Counted from the stretch's first letter, positions 45,389 through 56,607 are shown. The stretch is 64,000 nt of DNA from Erythroxylum novogranatense (GCA_029891385.1 CM057228.1:20856309-20920308); one strand, 5' to 3'. Notes: generated by a model from the letters alone, not told the origin. Made by a program: numbers and translations.

Positions 45389-45680
45389 TGTGGCTTTCAT
45401 CTCTGAAATAGGGCCTAAGAAGATTGAGGAAACTCTTCAGGACGAAGCTTGGATTTTAGCCATCCAAGAGGAGCTTAATCAGTTTACTAGGAATAAAGTT
45501 TGGTCCTTAGTTCGAAAACCTTCAAAGAAATCCATTATAGGAACCAGATGGGTTTTTAAGAATAAGCTAGACGAATCAAGCAGAGTGAGTCGGAATAAAG
45601 CTAGATTAGTAGCACAAGGCTATAATCAGCAAGAAGGAATAGACTACAATGAGACATGCTCCAGTAGCAAGACTTGAAGC
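45389..45680 (+). pseudogene. SIR1 reverse transcriptase, N-terminal part
   Basis: An open stretch reading EDALQDEAWI-type entry, QEELNQFTRNKVWSLV, GTRWVFKNKLDES and NKARLVAQGYNQQEGIDYNE, the first blocks of copia RT. A shift near 45655 passes the reading to the next frame, where APVARLEAIRILLA continues. Confidence 0.85.
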
Positions 45681-46830
45681 TATTAGGATTTTGCTAGCAT
45701 ATGTTGTTTGTCATGATATAAAGCTTTTTCAGATGGACGTGAAAAGTTCTTTTCTGAATGGTTTTATAGACGAAGAAGTGTATGTGAAGCAACCTCCTGG
45801 TTTCGAGGATGTTAAGAATCCAAATCATGTCTATAGACTTCATAAAGCTTTATACGGCCTGAAGCAAGCTCCTAGAGCTTAGTATGATCATCTAAGTAAT
45901 TTTCTCTTGGAGAGTGGGTTTACTAGAGGTCAAGTTGATAAGACGCTTTTCAGAAAAGATTATGAGAATGATTTTATCTTAGTGCAAATCTATGTCGATG
46001 ATATTATATTTGGTGCTACTTCAAAGAAGTTGTGTATGAGTTTTGAGAGTCTGATGAAAAATGAGTTTGAAATGAGTATGATGGGTAAGTTAAAGTTCTT
46101 TCTTGGGTTGCAAGTTAAGCAAACCGAAGAGAAAATATTTATTCATCAACAAAAGTATATGAAAAAATTGTTGTGTAAATTTGATATGAATAATGTGAAG
46201 CCTATGACAACTCCGATGTATCCTTCGAACCTTTTGTCGAAAGATAAACTTGGTAAGAAGGTGGATCAAACCCTGTATAGAGGGATGATCGGTTCTTTAC
46301 TGTATCTTACAACAAGTAGACCTGATATTCTGTTCAGTGTATGCTTGTGTGCAAGGTTTCAGGCCGATCCTAGAGAGTCTCATTTTATTGCTGTTAAAAG
46401 GATTATGAGATATCTCGCAGGTACTACTGATCTTTGCTTAATGTTTGAGAAAGGTAAAAATTTCAGGTTAATCGGATATTGCGATGTGGACTATGCCGGA
46501 GATAGAATTGAGAGGAAGAGAACTAGTGGAGGATGTCACTTTCTTGGCGCAAACCTAGTTTCCTGGTCAAGCAAGAGACAAAGCTCAATTGCTCTATCAA
46601 CTGCCGAAGCCGAGTACATGTCTGCCGCAAGCTGTTGTTCAAAAACACTGTGGATTAAATATCAACTGGAATATTATTCAGTTCAAGAAGAGGAGATCCC
46701 AATCTATTGCGACAACACCAGTGCTATCGATCTATCAAAGAATCCAATACAGCATTCGAGAGTAAAGCATATCGAAGTCAGACATCATTTCTTGAGAGAC
46801 TACGTCCAGAGGAAGGTGGTGCGACTATAG
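45649..46830 (+). pseudogene. SIR1 reverse transcriptase and RNase H
   Basis: One frame with a single TAG at 45880 (in PRA-YDHL, where Trp is usual). RT blocks are KLFQMDVKSSFLNG, HKALYGLKQAPRA and the catalytic QIYVDDIIFGAT with YVDD at 45991-46002. RNase H follows: IGYCDVDYAGD (Asp), STAEAEYMSA (Glu) and YCDNTSAIDLSKNPIQHSR (Asp). All catalytic residues I can locate are present. A TAG at 46828 is followed in frame by FIETEYQWADIFTKPLSEER, the normal end of pol, so this stop also truncates. It is the best kept pol in the window. Confidence 0.9.
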
Positions 46831-46905
46831 TTCATTGAAACAGAGTATCAATGGGCAGATATCTTCACTAAACCATTGAGTGAAGAACGGTTCAAGAAAA
46901 TCGAT
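46831..46905 (+). pseudogene. SIR1 pol C-terminal end
   Basis: FIETEYQWADIFTKPLSEER continues the RNase H frame after the TAG at 46828-46830. This string closes pol in most copia elements. After about 46905 the frame shifts; 46906-47150 is a spacer without a gene. Confidence 0.8.
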
Positions 46906-47150
46906 GTAACCTTAACATGGTTATGTTGAATGACCAAATAAGCTAAGAGATCGCCAAAGTTAACGGCGCCGTAAACATTGGTTTCTTTGGTAACTTCTCT
47001 CACAAGGAAGTTGTGGAGGGAAAATCTGATGGTCTTGAGGATCCCAATAATTCTAGAACCCACCAGACAAGACTCCTACAAGTAGTGTAAAATTAAAATC
47101 ATTACGGTTACTCTCAAATACAGACGTTTCATCTCTCTCTCAAAAAACTC

Positions 47151-49509
47151 TTGAAATCAACTCTACCTTTGAAGAACATTTTACCCAGAGCCAGTTTCAA
47201 ATCAGAATCAATGGAGCCAGTTATGATGTTCGAAAGGCATGTGGACTTCAAATCTCTGAAGAGAGATGCTATGGATGTTGAACCGAAAATTGTAGAAGCT
47301 AGGTGGAGAAATTTTTCCAAAAGGGAACCGGTGTATCTGAGATGAGGTATATGACTTTTGGAAGCATGCGCAACTGGTTGATAACACCATCGTCTCCACA
47401 GTAGATGGAATAACCGTTATTGTGACAAAGGAGTTAGTGGAGAAGGTGACTGAATGCTCTTCGGTTGGAGAAACCCTATCAACCAAAGTCAGATGGATGT
47501 CCAAAGTTAGTATGAAGGAAGAAGATGTCAGAAAACAGTTATATAGAGCTAATGACCTATGGGAGAGGAAGACTTCAAGTCTGGTCCCGAAGGCTAGGGT
47601 TCTTAATGCGATTTTGTTTAATTGCATCTTACCAAGAGCCAGGTCAAGGCATCTAGTGACTACCTTGGATGAGCAATGTTTGTTCTATCTGCTAAACCGC
47701 CGACCAATAGACCTACCATTTTTTATTTTTCATTATATGGTTAAGGGGATGAAGGATACCAACAGTTATCCTTACGACATTCTACTCACCAGGATTTTTA
47801 GGGAATTCTGAGTCCTTCTTCATAGAGGAATCATAAGGATGGTATCTGTCAAGAGTACCATTAACTCAGATACAATAAGAAGAATGGGCTTGAAGACTAT
47901 GGTGAAAGCTAGAACTGAGGGGGAGCGGTTATCGAAGAAGTCTCCCGCCACAAGTTCTAAATCTCAAGTAAGTATGAGATTACCGATAGATGAAAGAAGA
48001 AAATTATCGGGAAGACCGTTGATCAAATAGGCAAGTCCTCAAAGAGAAGTGAGCTTAGTTCGGAGGGCAAAAGAAGGAGCGCAGAAAAGAAAAGGAGAGA
48101 ATCTTTTAGGTGAGATTTCTAAAAAGGCGAGGAGATCACCTAGGATTCGCACTCTGCGACAACAAGAAGAGAAGAGAGCCAGAGAGCAGAGTCAGGAAGA
48201 AGGTTCTGGATCTCGCGTACCGAAGGGAACAAGATCTCTAGTCTCAATTTTAGAAGAAGACTCAGCCAAACAGGCTAAAAAGACTGAGAAGAAGAGAAAG
48301 TCGGAGTCTGAGAAGGAAAAATCTCAAGTGCAGAAAACTCCGAGACTGACTGAAGCAGAAGAAAAGACTAAGAAGATTAGTCGCAAGAAGAGTGTGTCCA
48401 CTGCTGGGAAAGTTAATTAAAAGAAAGATACTTTCAATGCTGCTCAAAAGGAAAAGGAAATTGAGTTTAGCAAAGTTCAGGATACTCTCACTGCTCAACA
48501 GAAGGAACCAGAGGAGCTAAGCCTAGCTCAGGAGAATCCTATTGAAGCTCAACCAGAGGCAACAACAGAACCAAACTTGGTTCAGGTACCACAGGAGAAA
48601 AATGATGAACCTGGTCTGATTGTATTCAACTATTCTAAAATTTTGAGAAAACACAAGTTGAAGATCAGAACGGTTTAAGTTGTTACTAAGAGAAGAACTG
48701 CAATCGCCATCTGTAATCAACCAAGGAGAAAGGTAATGGTCGTCGTAAAACCTATTTCGATAAATAGTGAGACATGGCATTTACTGAATGAAGATGAAAA
48801 GACTTTCTATGATGTCTTGAGGGATGCTGCTACAAAGCCATATCCTACAAAAATGTCCAGCAAACCGTATACTATTTATCCAATCACAGAGAAGATAGAA
48901 ATAAAGGTTGTACCGGATATTCAGCCAAGATATCCTTTAGATTTGAACAAGGGGAAGATGAAGCTATTTCCTGAAGAAATAAGTGATGATCTGTCCGCAA
49001 ATCAAATTGAAGAAGAAGTGCGTCGAATTGATGAAGCATGCGCTTCGAAAGAGAATACTGATGGAGCTAGTTGTAGCTATACAGATAAGTATGAATACTG
49101 TCCAGTAAGGGGACGACTAATAACAGGGACGTTTATTGAATCCCTTGTCCAGACAGTTTTGTGTATTAGGCCTCTATCTAATACACTGTCTATTGAAGCT
49201 GAAGTCATACCCCTGCAAGGAAGACAGTTGTTAATGCTACTTGCTCCTTTTGATTTAGACCTTCCAGAGTCAAATCTATTCGTTCATCCACCCACATTTG
49301 CGATTAAAGAAGATTACATTCCATCCTCGGACGCATATGCTACAACAATTGCGTTCACTGCACCCTCAGCAAATAATGATCAATCCTCCTCAGCGTTTGA
49401 CTCACAAACTAAAATCAGCAAATTACGCGGAGAAGTCAACGAGATAAAGGAGACGATAATTGATTTAAAGAAGATGATGACAGAACTGATGAAGATTCGT
49501 CGTCATTAA
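47151..49509 (+). pseudogene. SIR1 accessory (env-like position) ORF
   Basis: After a 64-codon piece in another frame (47151-47345), one frame from 47422 to 49509 is open except for stops at 47809, 48028, 48418 and near 48676. The first part (SSLVPKARVLNAILFNCILP then NRRPIDLPFFIFHYM) resembles the putative plant transposon protein domain also found in ATH3. The middle is Lys/Arg/Glu-rich with nuclear-signal-like KKARRSPRIR. The last open part (48736-49509, 257 codons) ends in a coiled coil (LRGEVNEIKETIIDLKKMM). No signal peptide or membrane segment is visible. Sireviruses often carry such an ORF; its function is unknown. Confidence 0.7.
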
Positions 49510-49703
49510 TCATTTTTTATTATAACAAATAGGGGGAGAAGAGAATGAACAAAGGAGAAGAGAATGAGCAGAAAAGAATCTCAAAGGGTGTGATTGAAGG
49601 AGATGAAGAAAAGAAAGGAAGAAGAGGAAAAAGATTTTTGAAGATAAGTTTTTTTTTAACATTGTATTTTGTTTTCTTTTTATGTGTATAATTTGTTATC
49701 ATC
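49510..49703 (+). other. SIR1 purine-rich 3' spacer
   Basis: The stretch between the accessory ORF and the polypurine tract is purine-rich (GGAGAAGAGAATGA repeated twice near 49534-49567). No gene. Confidence 0.6.
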
Positions 49704-49717
49704 AAAAAGGGGGAGAT
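49704..49717 (+). other. SIR1 polypurine tract
   Basis: AAAAAGGGGGAGATT lies directly before the 3' LTR. This is the classic SIRE-type tract. Confidence 0.85.
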
Positions 49718-50738
49718 TGTTGAGTCAAAATGACTTTACATATATATGATTTTGATGAATAACAAAGAAATAGTAAAAGCAGAAGCAAAATAGAAAACAG
49801 ACAGACGGAGAATAAAACACAGACGCAGATGAAGTTAAAAGGAAGACGAAGAAATACAGACGTAGATTGAAAAACATACAGAGAAGTAGAGACGAGACGC
49901 AAAGTGAAAAGCAGACGTAGACGCAAAGTAAAACTCACACGCAGAAGTAAAGTGAAAAACAGACGCACACGTAAGACAAAAACATAGACGCAGACGCAAA
50001 AATATAGACGAGGATACACAGACACAAAAATACAGACGGAGAAAAGTAGACGCAGAATTTAAAAGAAGACGCAAGAGTCAGTTCGAAAGTTAGTTCTGTA
50101 ACTCAATCGATTAACCGCTTTTCAAGATTCAAGAAACAAGATTCAAGATTCAAGAATCAAGAAGCAGTTATAGAAGAAGACTATAAATATAAGTTGAAGT
50201 CGAAGATTGCAAAGTTAGCGAAAAAGAAATTATTATTGAACATTACGCGAACAAAAAGCTTTTGTGAGATTAATGTGCAAATTAGCTGAGAGCTAGTTTT
50301 ACTGTAACATAGTTCAGATACTTTTGTAATAAAGTAGTACAGATAGCCTGCAGAGGCTAAGAGTGAAAGAATACTGAGTGTAAAGACCTGAAGAGGCTCG
50401 GAAAGAATACTTGTAAACGTTGAAGAGATAGTGAAATCTCATAAAGAACTCTAAGGACTGGACGTAGCCCATGGTTTAGGGTGAACCAGTATAAAATCAC
50501 TATGTCAACTTCTCTCTACCCTATTTCTCTTAAAGTTCAAAGTTTTGTTACTACTTAAATTTTGAAACAAGTTTTTAAAGTTTGATTGATTCGAGATTAC
50601 TGAAGTTTCTGTAAAAGAACTTGTTTTTAACAAAAAAAAATTAAAAGAGTTTTCAAAAAGGGGAATACACAATTCAACCCCCCTTCTCGTGTATTCATTA
50701 TCGTCTATAAGCATTGTACTAACTTGTGATTTACTTCA
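49718..50738 (+). repeat. SIR1 3' LTR
   Basis: A 1021-bp copy of 30587-31666. It is shorter mainly in the CAGACG minisatellite (about 49815-50060) and the AATCAAG repeat; elsewhere the two copies are nearly the same. Confidence 0.87.
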
Positions 50739-50743
50739 CGACC

Positions 50744-51723
50744 ACCACAGAGGTATGCAAATTTAGTTGCATATGCTTTATCAGTGGCACAGGAAATAGG
50801 TGGAGACAATGAACTTTCCACATATACGGGGCAATTTCAAACGTTGATGTTGATAAGTGGGTGGTGGCCATGAATGAAGAAATGGAATCTTTGCACAAGA
50901 ATGATACTTGGGTTCTAGTGAAGCCGTGAAAGGGTAAGAAAATTGTAGGCTGCAAGTGGGTCTTCAAAAGAAAAGAAGGTACTTCAGGTATTGAAAATGC
51001 AAGGTATTAGGAACGTTTAGTTGCAAAAGGCTACAATCAGGTACAAGGTGTTGATTTTAATGATTTTTCTCATTATTGGTGAAGTGTAGCTCTATTCGTG
51101 TATTGCTTGCATTGTTTGCCATGTTTGATTTGAAATTAGAACAACTTGACGTCAAGACAACATTCCTGTATGGCGAATTAGATGAGCAGATTTATATGAA
51201 ATAACCTGAAGGTTTTGAAGTTACATCAAAGGAAGACCATGTGTGTTTGTTGAAGAAATCCTTATACAGATTGAAACAGTCCCCGAGATAGTGGTATAAG
51301 AGGTTTGATTCATTTATGTTGGGTCATGATTTCTCCAGGAGCATGTATCATAGTTGTGTTTACTTCCAGAAGTTAGATGATGGCTCATTTATCTATTTAT
51401 TGTTATATGTTGATGATATGCTCATTGTTGCCAAGAATGCCACAAATATTCACCATTTGAAGGCCTTATTGCATGGTGAATTTGAGATGAAAGATTTGGG
51501 AGCAGCAAAGAAAATTCTTGGTATGGAGATAAGACGCGATCGAGGAGCTGGTAAATTATTCTTAACCTAGAAGAAATATCTCAATAAAGTTTTAGAGAGA
51601 TTTGGCATGCGAGATGCCAAAGCAGTTAGTACTCCTCTTGCTATTCATTTTAGACTATCTGCTGCTCAATCACTACAGTCACAGGAAGAGGAAGATTATA
51701 TGGCATGAGTTATGTATTCTAGT
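50744..51723 (+). pseudogene. TORK1 reverse transcriptase
   Basis: The reading resumes after SIR1 with PPQRYANLVAYALSVAQEIG and continues through NDTWVLVKP, KKIVGCKWVFKRKEG and LVAKGYNQVQGVDFND. Next are QLDVKTTFLYGELDEQIYMK and the open piece 51316-51570 with LLLYVDDMLIVAKN (YVDD at 51406-51417). LERFGMRDAKAVSTPLAIHF is the last block. At least six stops (e.g. within 50927-51012 and 51202-51292) and one shift break it. ATH3 interrupts it at VMYSSV; the next codons are at 61659-61683. Confidence 0.87.
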
Positions 51724-51993
51724 GTCGTTGATTGAGCCAAGTTTACATTATAAATTGGCTACATTTTCATAGCTACTTATGCATTCGTTGACTCCTAATT
51801 GATGATTTTTGTGCTTAAATTGGTTCCTCATATCGATCTCTTTGAATTCACAATTTGTCAGTAAATTGTCATGAGTTGATACTATTTTCTCTATAATTTT
51901 CATGAGGACAATTGATACTACAAATTGTTATTTTTATTGCAGAAGCAAAGGAGTCAACACATCAGGAAGTCAACAGTCATGAGGTCAATCCGC

Positions 51994-52130
51994 ACGTCGC
52001 GATGAATATTAATCTGCATGTCGCGACGAGCAAATCATTTCCACACGTCGCGACGAATATTAATTAGTACGTCGCGACGAGCAAGCAATTCCACACGTCG
52101 CGGCGAATATTTATTCACACGCCACAACGT
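51994..52130. repeat. CG-palindrome array, ATH3 5' LTR
   Basis: CGTCGCGACG-type cores start at 51995, 52019, 52046, 52070 and 52096, with a decayed one near 52121. Spacing is 24, 27, 24, 26 and about 25 bp. Linkers alternate between GAATATTAAT and GAGCAAnnnATT types, so the true unit is a dimer of about 51 bp. Confidence 0.85.
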
Positions 52131-52193
52131 ACGAGCAGATATCCGACCTGAAATGGAACGTTTGTCTCATTGCTCTGACCCGACCCGCATCTA

Positions 52194-52204
52194 TTATATA
52201 TAAA
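52194..52204 (+). promoter_or_regulatory. ATH3 5' LTR TATA box
   Basis: TATATATAAAC follows the CG array by about 65-75 bp and is conserved in the 3' LTR (about 60625-60635). The sequence beyond looks like a leader. Confidence 0.65.
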
Positions 52205-53225
52205 CTTTGCTATTTTTAGGTCAGAAGTAGACGGGAGAGACTTGGATACGAGAGACGCTTCGGAGGCAGCATAGACAACATTCTACTCCACCATCATTTC
52301 TAGTTTCCATCATCGTCGACCATCACCATCATCATCGCCACCGTCAATATCTTCTGCCACCATGAGTATCGCTCAATCTTCAGCAGTCGAGAGACAGACC
52401 GGAGTTATGCGTAGTTAAGTCACATTTCCTCTTGAAGATGTAGCAATGGCTTGAGTTCACCGGAAGCTTCAAAGGGGAGTAGTCATATAGTGTCTGAAGT
52501 TTAGTTATATTTGTGTAAACTCTGAGTTAGAGATTGCATCTGTATAGCTAGATTAGCATGGTTAACAGTTTAACCGTGTGCTGAACACTATGTTACGATT
52601 TGGAAAAAGTGATTTGTAGAACTTTTGATGCTTAATATATGAAGTCTCATATATGTCATTTGGATATTTCATTTACTCTTTTAATCTGCCTAGTTGTGTT
52701 TGATTTAGATGGTTGTGTTTTTATCCGATTGACCAATTGCATTTACTTTTCCATTTTTCACACTAAGGTTTTTAACAAAGATTTAAATAATGGAGTTCAT
52801 TAATTAAATCTTTGGACCTAAAGAGTCCTTTAGGGTTGATCTTTCGAAACTTAGTGGATTCTATCCCCGAAAATTCATTTTTGAACTGTGATAGCCTGTG
52901 CCCATTTTCAAGAGGATTTATTATCATTTGCTCATTACTGAAAATTTCAAGTTCATTTATTCTATCAAAAATCCGAAACATTCTTTTATACTTTTTCTCC
53001 AATTTTAATCACTTTCATCAGTTTCGATTAAAATATCAAACCCTCATTTTATCAACTTTGATTGCAATTTTTGACATTTAGGCTAGTTTAGACCTTTTTC
53101 TCTTGGTTCTAATTAAGTGAGACGACCCGAGGATTACAACCTATACCGCAATCTTGGAACTTATTATATTTGACCGGTTTCTAAGGATCGATCGTAAGAT
53201 CGAATCGACAGAGCTGCGATCAAAT

Positions 53226-53243
53226 TGGCGCCATTACTGAGGA
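53226..53243 (+). other. ATH3 primer-binding site
   Basis: TGGCGCCATTACTGAGGA starts three bases after the LTR and resembles the Athila-type Asp tRNA site TGGCGCC..., with mismatches after position 7. Confidence 0.75.
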
Positions 53244-53562
53244 ACCAAGAAATTGGTTTACCGTAGGATAGCCATTGTCATTTATTTGAATTGTCGTTGA
53301 TAATTGGAATCATTGTTTTTGCTTGCATTTAGCATAGTTTGATTTTCACACTTGTTCATAGTATAGGTTTGATTTTCCTTTACACAAGCAGACTTCATAC
53401 TTTGATTTTGTCTCTTACTTTGCACACTTTTCACACATACACACTCATACATACATCATACACTCATACACTCGCATTCATCGCATTTCACTTTTATCTA
53501 ATTTTGTGTGACTGTGAGAAATTTTGTTACCATTCCTTTTATTTGTGGATTGATTTTTGTGC
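53244..53562 (+). other. ATH3 leader
   Basis: About 320 bp without a gene. It includes a CA/TCA-rich low-complexity part (53420-53490). Confidence 0.6.
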
Positions 53563-54207
53563 ATGCCCAAGAGAGGTAGACTTGTTCAATTCCAACCTGA
53601 AGTTGAGAGACATTTGAGGAGACTTAGGAAAGAGAGGAAAGAACAAGAGAAAAGGAGAATAGTTGAGCGAGACAGTGAGAATATGGCTGAGAATCCAAAC
53701 ATTTTTCCAAATCCTGATTTTCCTGTACACCAACCTAGAAATGGGACTAATGGAGGAAATGGTGAGCATGAGAGAGTAGGAGAGAATAATGAGAGCCAGA
53801 GACGAAGGACCATTAGGGAAGCAAAAACTTCTGATGTGCATTATGATCCATTTACTGCTGCCTGCCCTAATTTTGATGTTAATTTTGAGATTAAAGGTTT
53901 GTTGATCAATTCCATTCCTAAATTTCATGGTTTGGCAGGAGAAGATCCATACATGCACCTACAAGCTTTGACGATGATTTGTCAGAGTATGAAGCCAATA
54001 GGAGCTACTTTGGATCAAGTGCTGTGGAAGGTATTTCATTTTTCCTTGGAAGGAAAGGCACAAGAGTGGTACATGAGTCTTCCGAGGCATGTGGCTAATG
54101 CCTATCATAGCTGGGCCAACCTGAGGAAAGCCTTTTTGGAGAAATATTTTCCAGCCTCCAGGACATCTTCGATGAGGAAGGAAATTTACTCACCCGCCAG
54201 AGTATGA
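53563..54207 (+). CDS. ATH3 gag, N-terminal and capsid-like part
   Basis: A 214-codon frame from ATG at 53563. The N-terminus is basic and coiled-coil-like (EVERHLRRLRKERKEQEKRR). The capsid-like part has NFEIKGLLINSIPKFHG, EDPYMHLQALTMICQSMKP and VFHFSLEGKAQEWYMSLPRH. The last block, LRKAFLEKYFPASRTSSMRK, is an Athila gag signature. It stops at 54205-54207; the rest of gag continues in other frames to about 54900. The protein would form the particle and bind element RNA. Confidence 0.88.
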   Translation: MPKRGRLVQFQPEVERHLRRLRKERKEQEKRRIVERDSENMAENPNIFPNPDFPVHQPRNGTNGGNGEHERVGENNESQRRRTIREAKTSDVHYDPFTAACPNFDVNFEIKGLLINSIPKFHGLAGEDPYMHLQALTMICQSMKPIGATLDQVLWKVFHFSLEGKAQEWYMSLPRHVANAYHSWANLRKAFLEKYFPASRTSSMRKEIYSPARV

Positions 54208-54901
54208 TGAATCATCAGATGACTATTGGAACCGCTTCCAAGATCTTCTTTCCAGATGCCCCATCACCAAATTCACGATGAACAATTGGTGCAGATTTTT
54301 ATGATGGGTTGAAGAGTCAAGAGAAAGGTATGTTAGATGCCTGATCCGGAGGATCTCCGATTGACCTTACAAAGAAGGGAAGCATAGGATTTGATAAAGA
54401 AGATGGCCTTAAACCATCAAGAATATAGTGTGAGAGATTCCAGAGGATTGAATGAATTGGGAGCTTTGACACCAAGCCAAGAGAATGGAAAGTCCGAAAC
54501 GAAGGTAGATTCACTGGAGAACAGATAACATCACGCTTGTCTTGTATTCTGCAGAGTTGAAAACTTGAATGTGCATCGCCCATCATCTTCACGGATATTA
54601 TCGCACTCAACAGGACAATTGTGGGTCGGTGATGCACATATCAAGTGTATGCCCTGTAAGATATGAAGAGGTGTCAGCAGTGTATCCAGGGAGAGCCAAT
54701 CAGAAGTGGGATCCATACTCCAACACATACAATGAAGGATGGAAATCTAATCCTAGATTTAGTTGGAGGAATGAGGAGAACAGGGCTCAAAACAGATTTT
54801 CACAAGAGGGAGGAGCTGGTACTTCCACTAGCCAGTTCCCAAATCAATAGCAAGCCCTCATGGTCCCACCAAAGTAAGACACCAACCAACTGCTTCACAG
54901 T
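54208..54901 (+). pseudogene. ATH3 gag, distal part, broken
   Basis: Pieces in different frames continue gag: a zinc-knuckle-like CGSVMHISSVCP near 54616-54651 (its first cysteine is not visible), then YPGRANQKWDPYSNTYNEGW and FSWRNEENRAQ, a conserved Athila stretch. Several stops and shifts lie between 54207 and 54660. Confidence 0.7.
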
Positions 54902-55993
54902 ATGATGACTCTGATGAAGGAAGAGAGGGATTCTAATGCTAACCAGTTTAATGCCATTGCTTCTCTTATTCAACCGGATTCCTTAAAGACTGTTGCTAGA
55001 TTCAATGCCTTGGAGAAGAGAATGGAACAATGGGAGACCAAGCCGGAGAACATAAATTCATATGTCACTCAGTTGTCCAACAATATGAGTGAAAGTCAAG
55101 CAAAAAACAGTGGGACTATTCCTTCCAATACTTTGATGAATCTGAAGAGTCTGAATGCAATTGCCCTCAGAAGTGGGAAGCAAGTGAGGTTCAATCCTCA
55201 AGTAGATGAAGAGGCATGTGATGAAGATGTTGAGAGTGAAGAAGTACCTCCACCTAAGGAAAAGAGTAAGAAATCAGAAAGTGTGAGGGAAGAAAAGCTT
55301 TTGAAAGAGAAAAAGCATGCTTCAAGAAACAAGGGAACTACTTCAGAGAGTTCCAATGATAAAGCTGAAAATGGAGAATCGAGCAAGCAAGCCAGCAAAG
55401 GTAAGGAGGTAAGTATTCAAGACCTTCCTTTTCCAAACTCATATTTGATGAGTAAGCACATGAACGAGATTAAACATGAAAAGGAAATCATTGATTTATT
55501 TGGGAAAGTAGAGGTGAATGTGCCTTTGCATGATTTGGTGAAGAGAGTTCCGGCCTATGCTAAATATTTGAAGGATTTGTGCACTAACAAGAGAAAGTTT
55601 AGGCCAAATGAGAGAGTGCAAGTGAGCTCAAATGTGTCAGCTTTGTTCAAACCGCAAATACCTATCAAGTGTCAAGACCCTGGATCTTTCACCATCCCTT
55701 GCATCTTAGGGAAAGTGACTATAGGTAGAGCTTTGCTAGATCTAGGGGCAGCGATAAATTTGATGCCTAAGTCAGTTTATGAGGCTTTAGGAGTGAAGAG
55801 TCTAAAGCCTACATCTGTTGTCCTCCAGTTGGTTGATAGATCATTTAGGCATCCAGTGGGTATCATTGAGGACATCTTGGTCCAGGTTAAGGGTTTAGTA
55901 TTTCCTGCTGATTTTTATGTGCTTGATATGTCTTCAAGTCGCGCAGATACTTCCTTAATTCTTGGCGACCTTTTTGTAAAAGGTGAACAATGA
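54902..55993 (+). CDS. ATH3 gag tail and aspartic protease
   Basis: A 363-codon open frame. Residues 1-80 are the gag tail (MMTLMKEERDSNANQFNAIA, LEKRMEQWE). Residues 100-180 are a low-complexity acidic/lysine linker. Residues 180-240 hold FPNSYLMSKHMNEIKHEKEI and VPLHDLVKRVPAYAKYLKDL. Protease follows: CILGKVTIGRALLDLGAAIN, with DLG as the active site, usual in Athila proteases, then LQLVDRSFRHPVGIIEDILV and SLILGDLF. It ends one base out of phase with 55990-56322, overlapping at ATGA. The protease would process gag. Confidence 0.88.
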   Translation: MMTLMKEERDSNANQFNAIASLIQPDSLKTVARFNALEKRMEQWETKPENINSYVTQLSNNMSESQAKNSGTIPSNTLMNLKSLNAIALRSGKQVRFNPQVDEEACDEDVESEEVPPPKEKSKKSESVREEKLLKEKKHASRNKGTTSESSNDKAENGESSKQASKGKEVSIQDLPFPNSYLMSKHMNEIKHEKEIIDLFGKVEVNVPLHDLVKRVPAYAKYLKDLCTNKRKFRPNERVQVSSNVSALFKPQIPIKCQDPGSFTIPCILGKVTIGRALLDLGAAINLMPKSVYEALGVKSLKPTSVVLQLVDRSFRHPVGIIEDILVQVKGLVFPADFYVLDMSSSRADTSLILGDLFVKGEQ

Positions 55994-56322
55994 TAAGCAT
56001 GAAGGAAGGTAAGATCACCATAGAGGTAGGTGACCAACAGGTGATCTTTAATATGTATGAGGCAATGAAGCACCCCTATGAGGATTATTCTCTGCTTGGA
56101 GTGAACATGCTTGATATGGTTGTTGGCGATGCATGTAGTGATTTTGCACAAACCTTCACATCGTCTACTGACAATCTCCTTGGAGAGAATTTTCTTGCTG
56201 CTAATTTTGTAGGAGAACCTTCAAGTAATGGGTTAGACATAGAGCTGCACAATAGCCAAGCTGCTGGGATGAAGCTTGGATATCAACCAGATGATCATCC
56301 AACGCTTCAGGACCCACCGTGA
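55990..56322 (+). CDS. ATH3 post-protease ORF
   Basis: A 110-codon frame overlapping the protease stop (ATGA). MKEGKITIEVGDQQVIFNMY then EAMKHPYEDYSLLGVNMLDM is the segment that links protease to RT in autonomous Athila elements. Here it runs on to QPDDHPTLQDPP and stops; nothing resembling RT follows. ATH1 ends at the same point (18741-19075), so the loss of pol predates both copies rather than being a private deletion. Confidence 0.75.
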   Translation: MISMKEGKITIEVGDQQVIFNMYEAMKHPYEDYSLLGVNMLDMVVGDACSDFAQTFTSSTDNLLGENFLAANFVGEPSSNGLDIELHNSQAAGMKLGYQPDDHPTLQDPP

Positions 56323-56607
56323 GACAAGGTTGTTTCTCTACCTGCATTCTCAATATATTCATGCACCCTGCTTGGAAGTGATGTGAACTTTTGTGTTGCA
56401 TGAGTATCTTGACTAAGTGTGGGGGATAGACCCAACCAGTAGATTAGCTGTAGTTAGGTAGGATTTCTGTTCATTGTTCTAATAAATTACTTTCATTTTT
56501 TGAGCTTTACATATTTCTGAAGAAGCATGACATTGGTGGAAGGGTTAATTTCTATGAGATTGACTGTTTCTGGAGTAAGTCAGGTTTGTGTTTTCTGTTC
56601 AGGCAGA
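56323..56607 (+). other. ATH3 spacer with first AAGTGTGGGG motif
   Basis: No gene. AAGTGTGGGGGATAG is near 56415. The sequence up to about 56490 matches ATH1 19140-19240. Confidence 0.6.

Larger units (their letters stand above)
30587..50738 (+). mobile_element. SIR1: full-length SIRE-type copia with accessory ORF, defective
   Basis: LTRs 30587-31666 and 49718-50738 start TGTTGAG and end ACTTCA, with a perfect CGACC duplication (30582-30586, 50739-50743). The order is PBS, gag, protease, integrase, RT, RNase H, an accessory (env-like position) ORF, then polypurine tract. Long gag, CAATTCAACCCCCC near the LTR end and the extra 3' ORF are SIRE/sirevirus traits. TEK3 (33204-43733) splits gag; about ten stops or shifts break the rest. 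The two LTRs are very alike, so insertion is probably not ancient. Confidence 0.88.
51729..53222 (+). repeat. ATH3 5' LTR
   Basis: A 1494-bp LTR with a CG array 65-200 bp upstream of the TATA box. It exceeds the 3' LTR by 26 bp, almost all of it one array unit. An 89-codon open frame (52812-53081) recurs in the 3' LTR only because the LTRs are copies. Confidence 0.88.

Noticed and set aside
47151..49509. Calling the SIR1 accessory ORF a true envelope glycoprotein
   Set aside because: No signal peptide, membrane span or furin-like site is visible. The env-like label is positional only.
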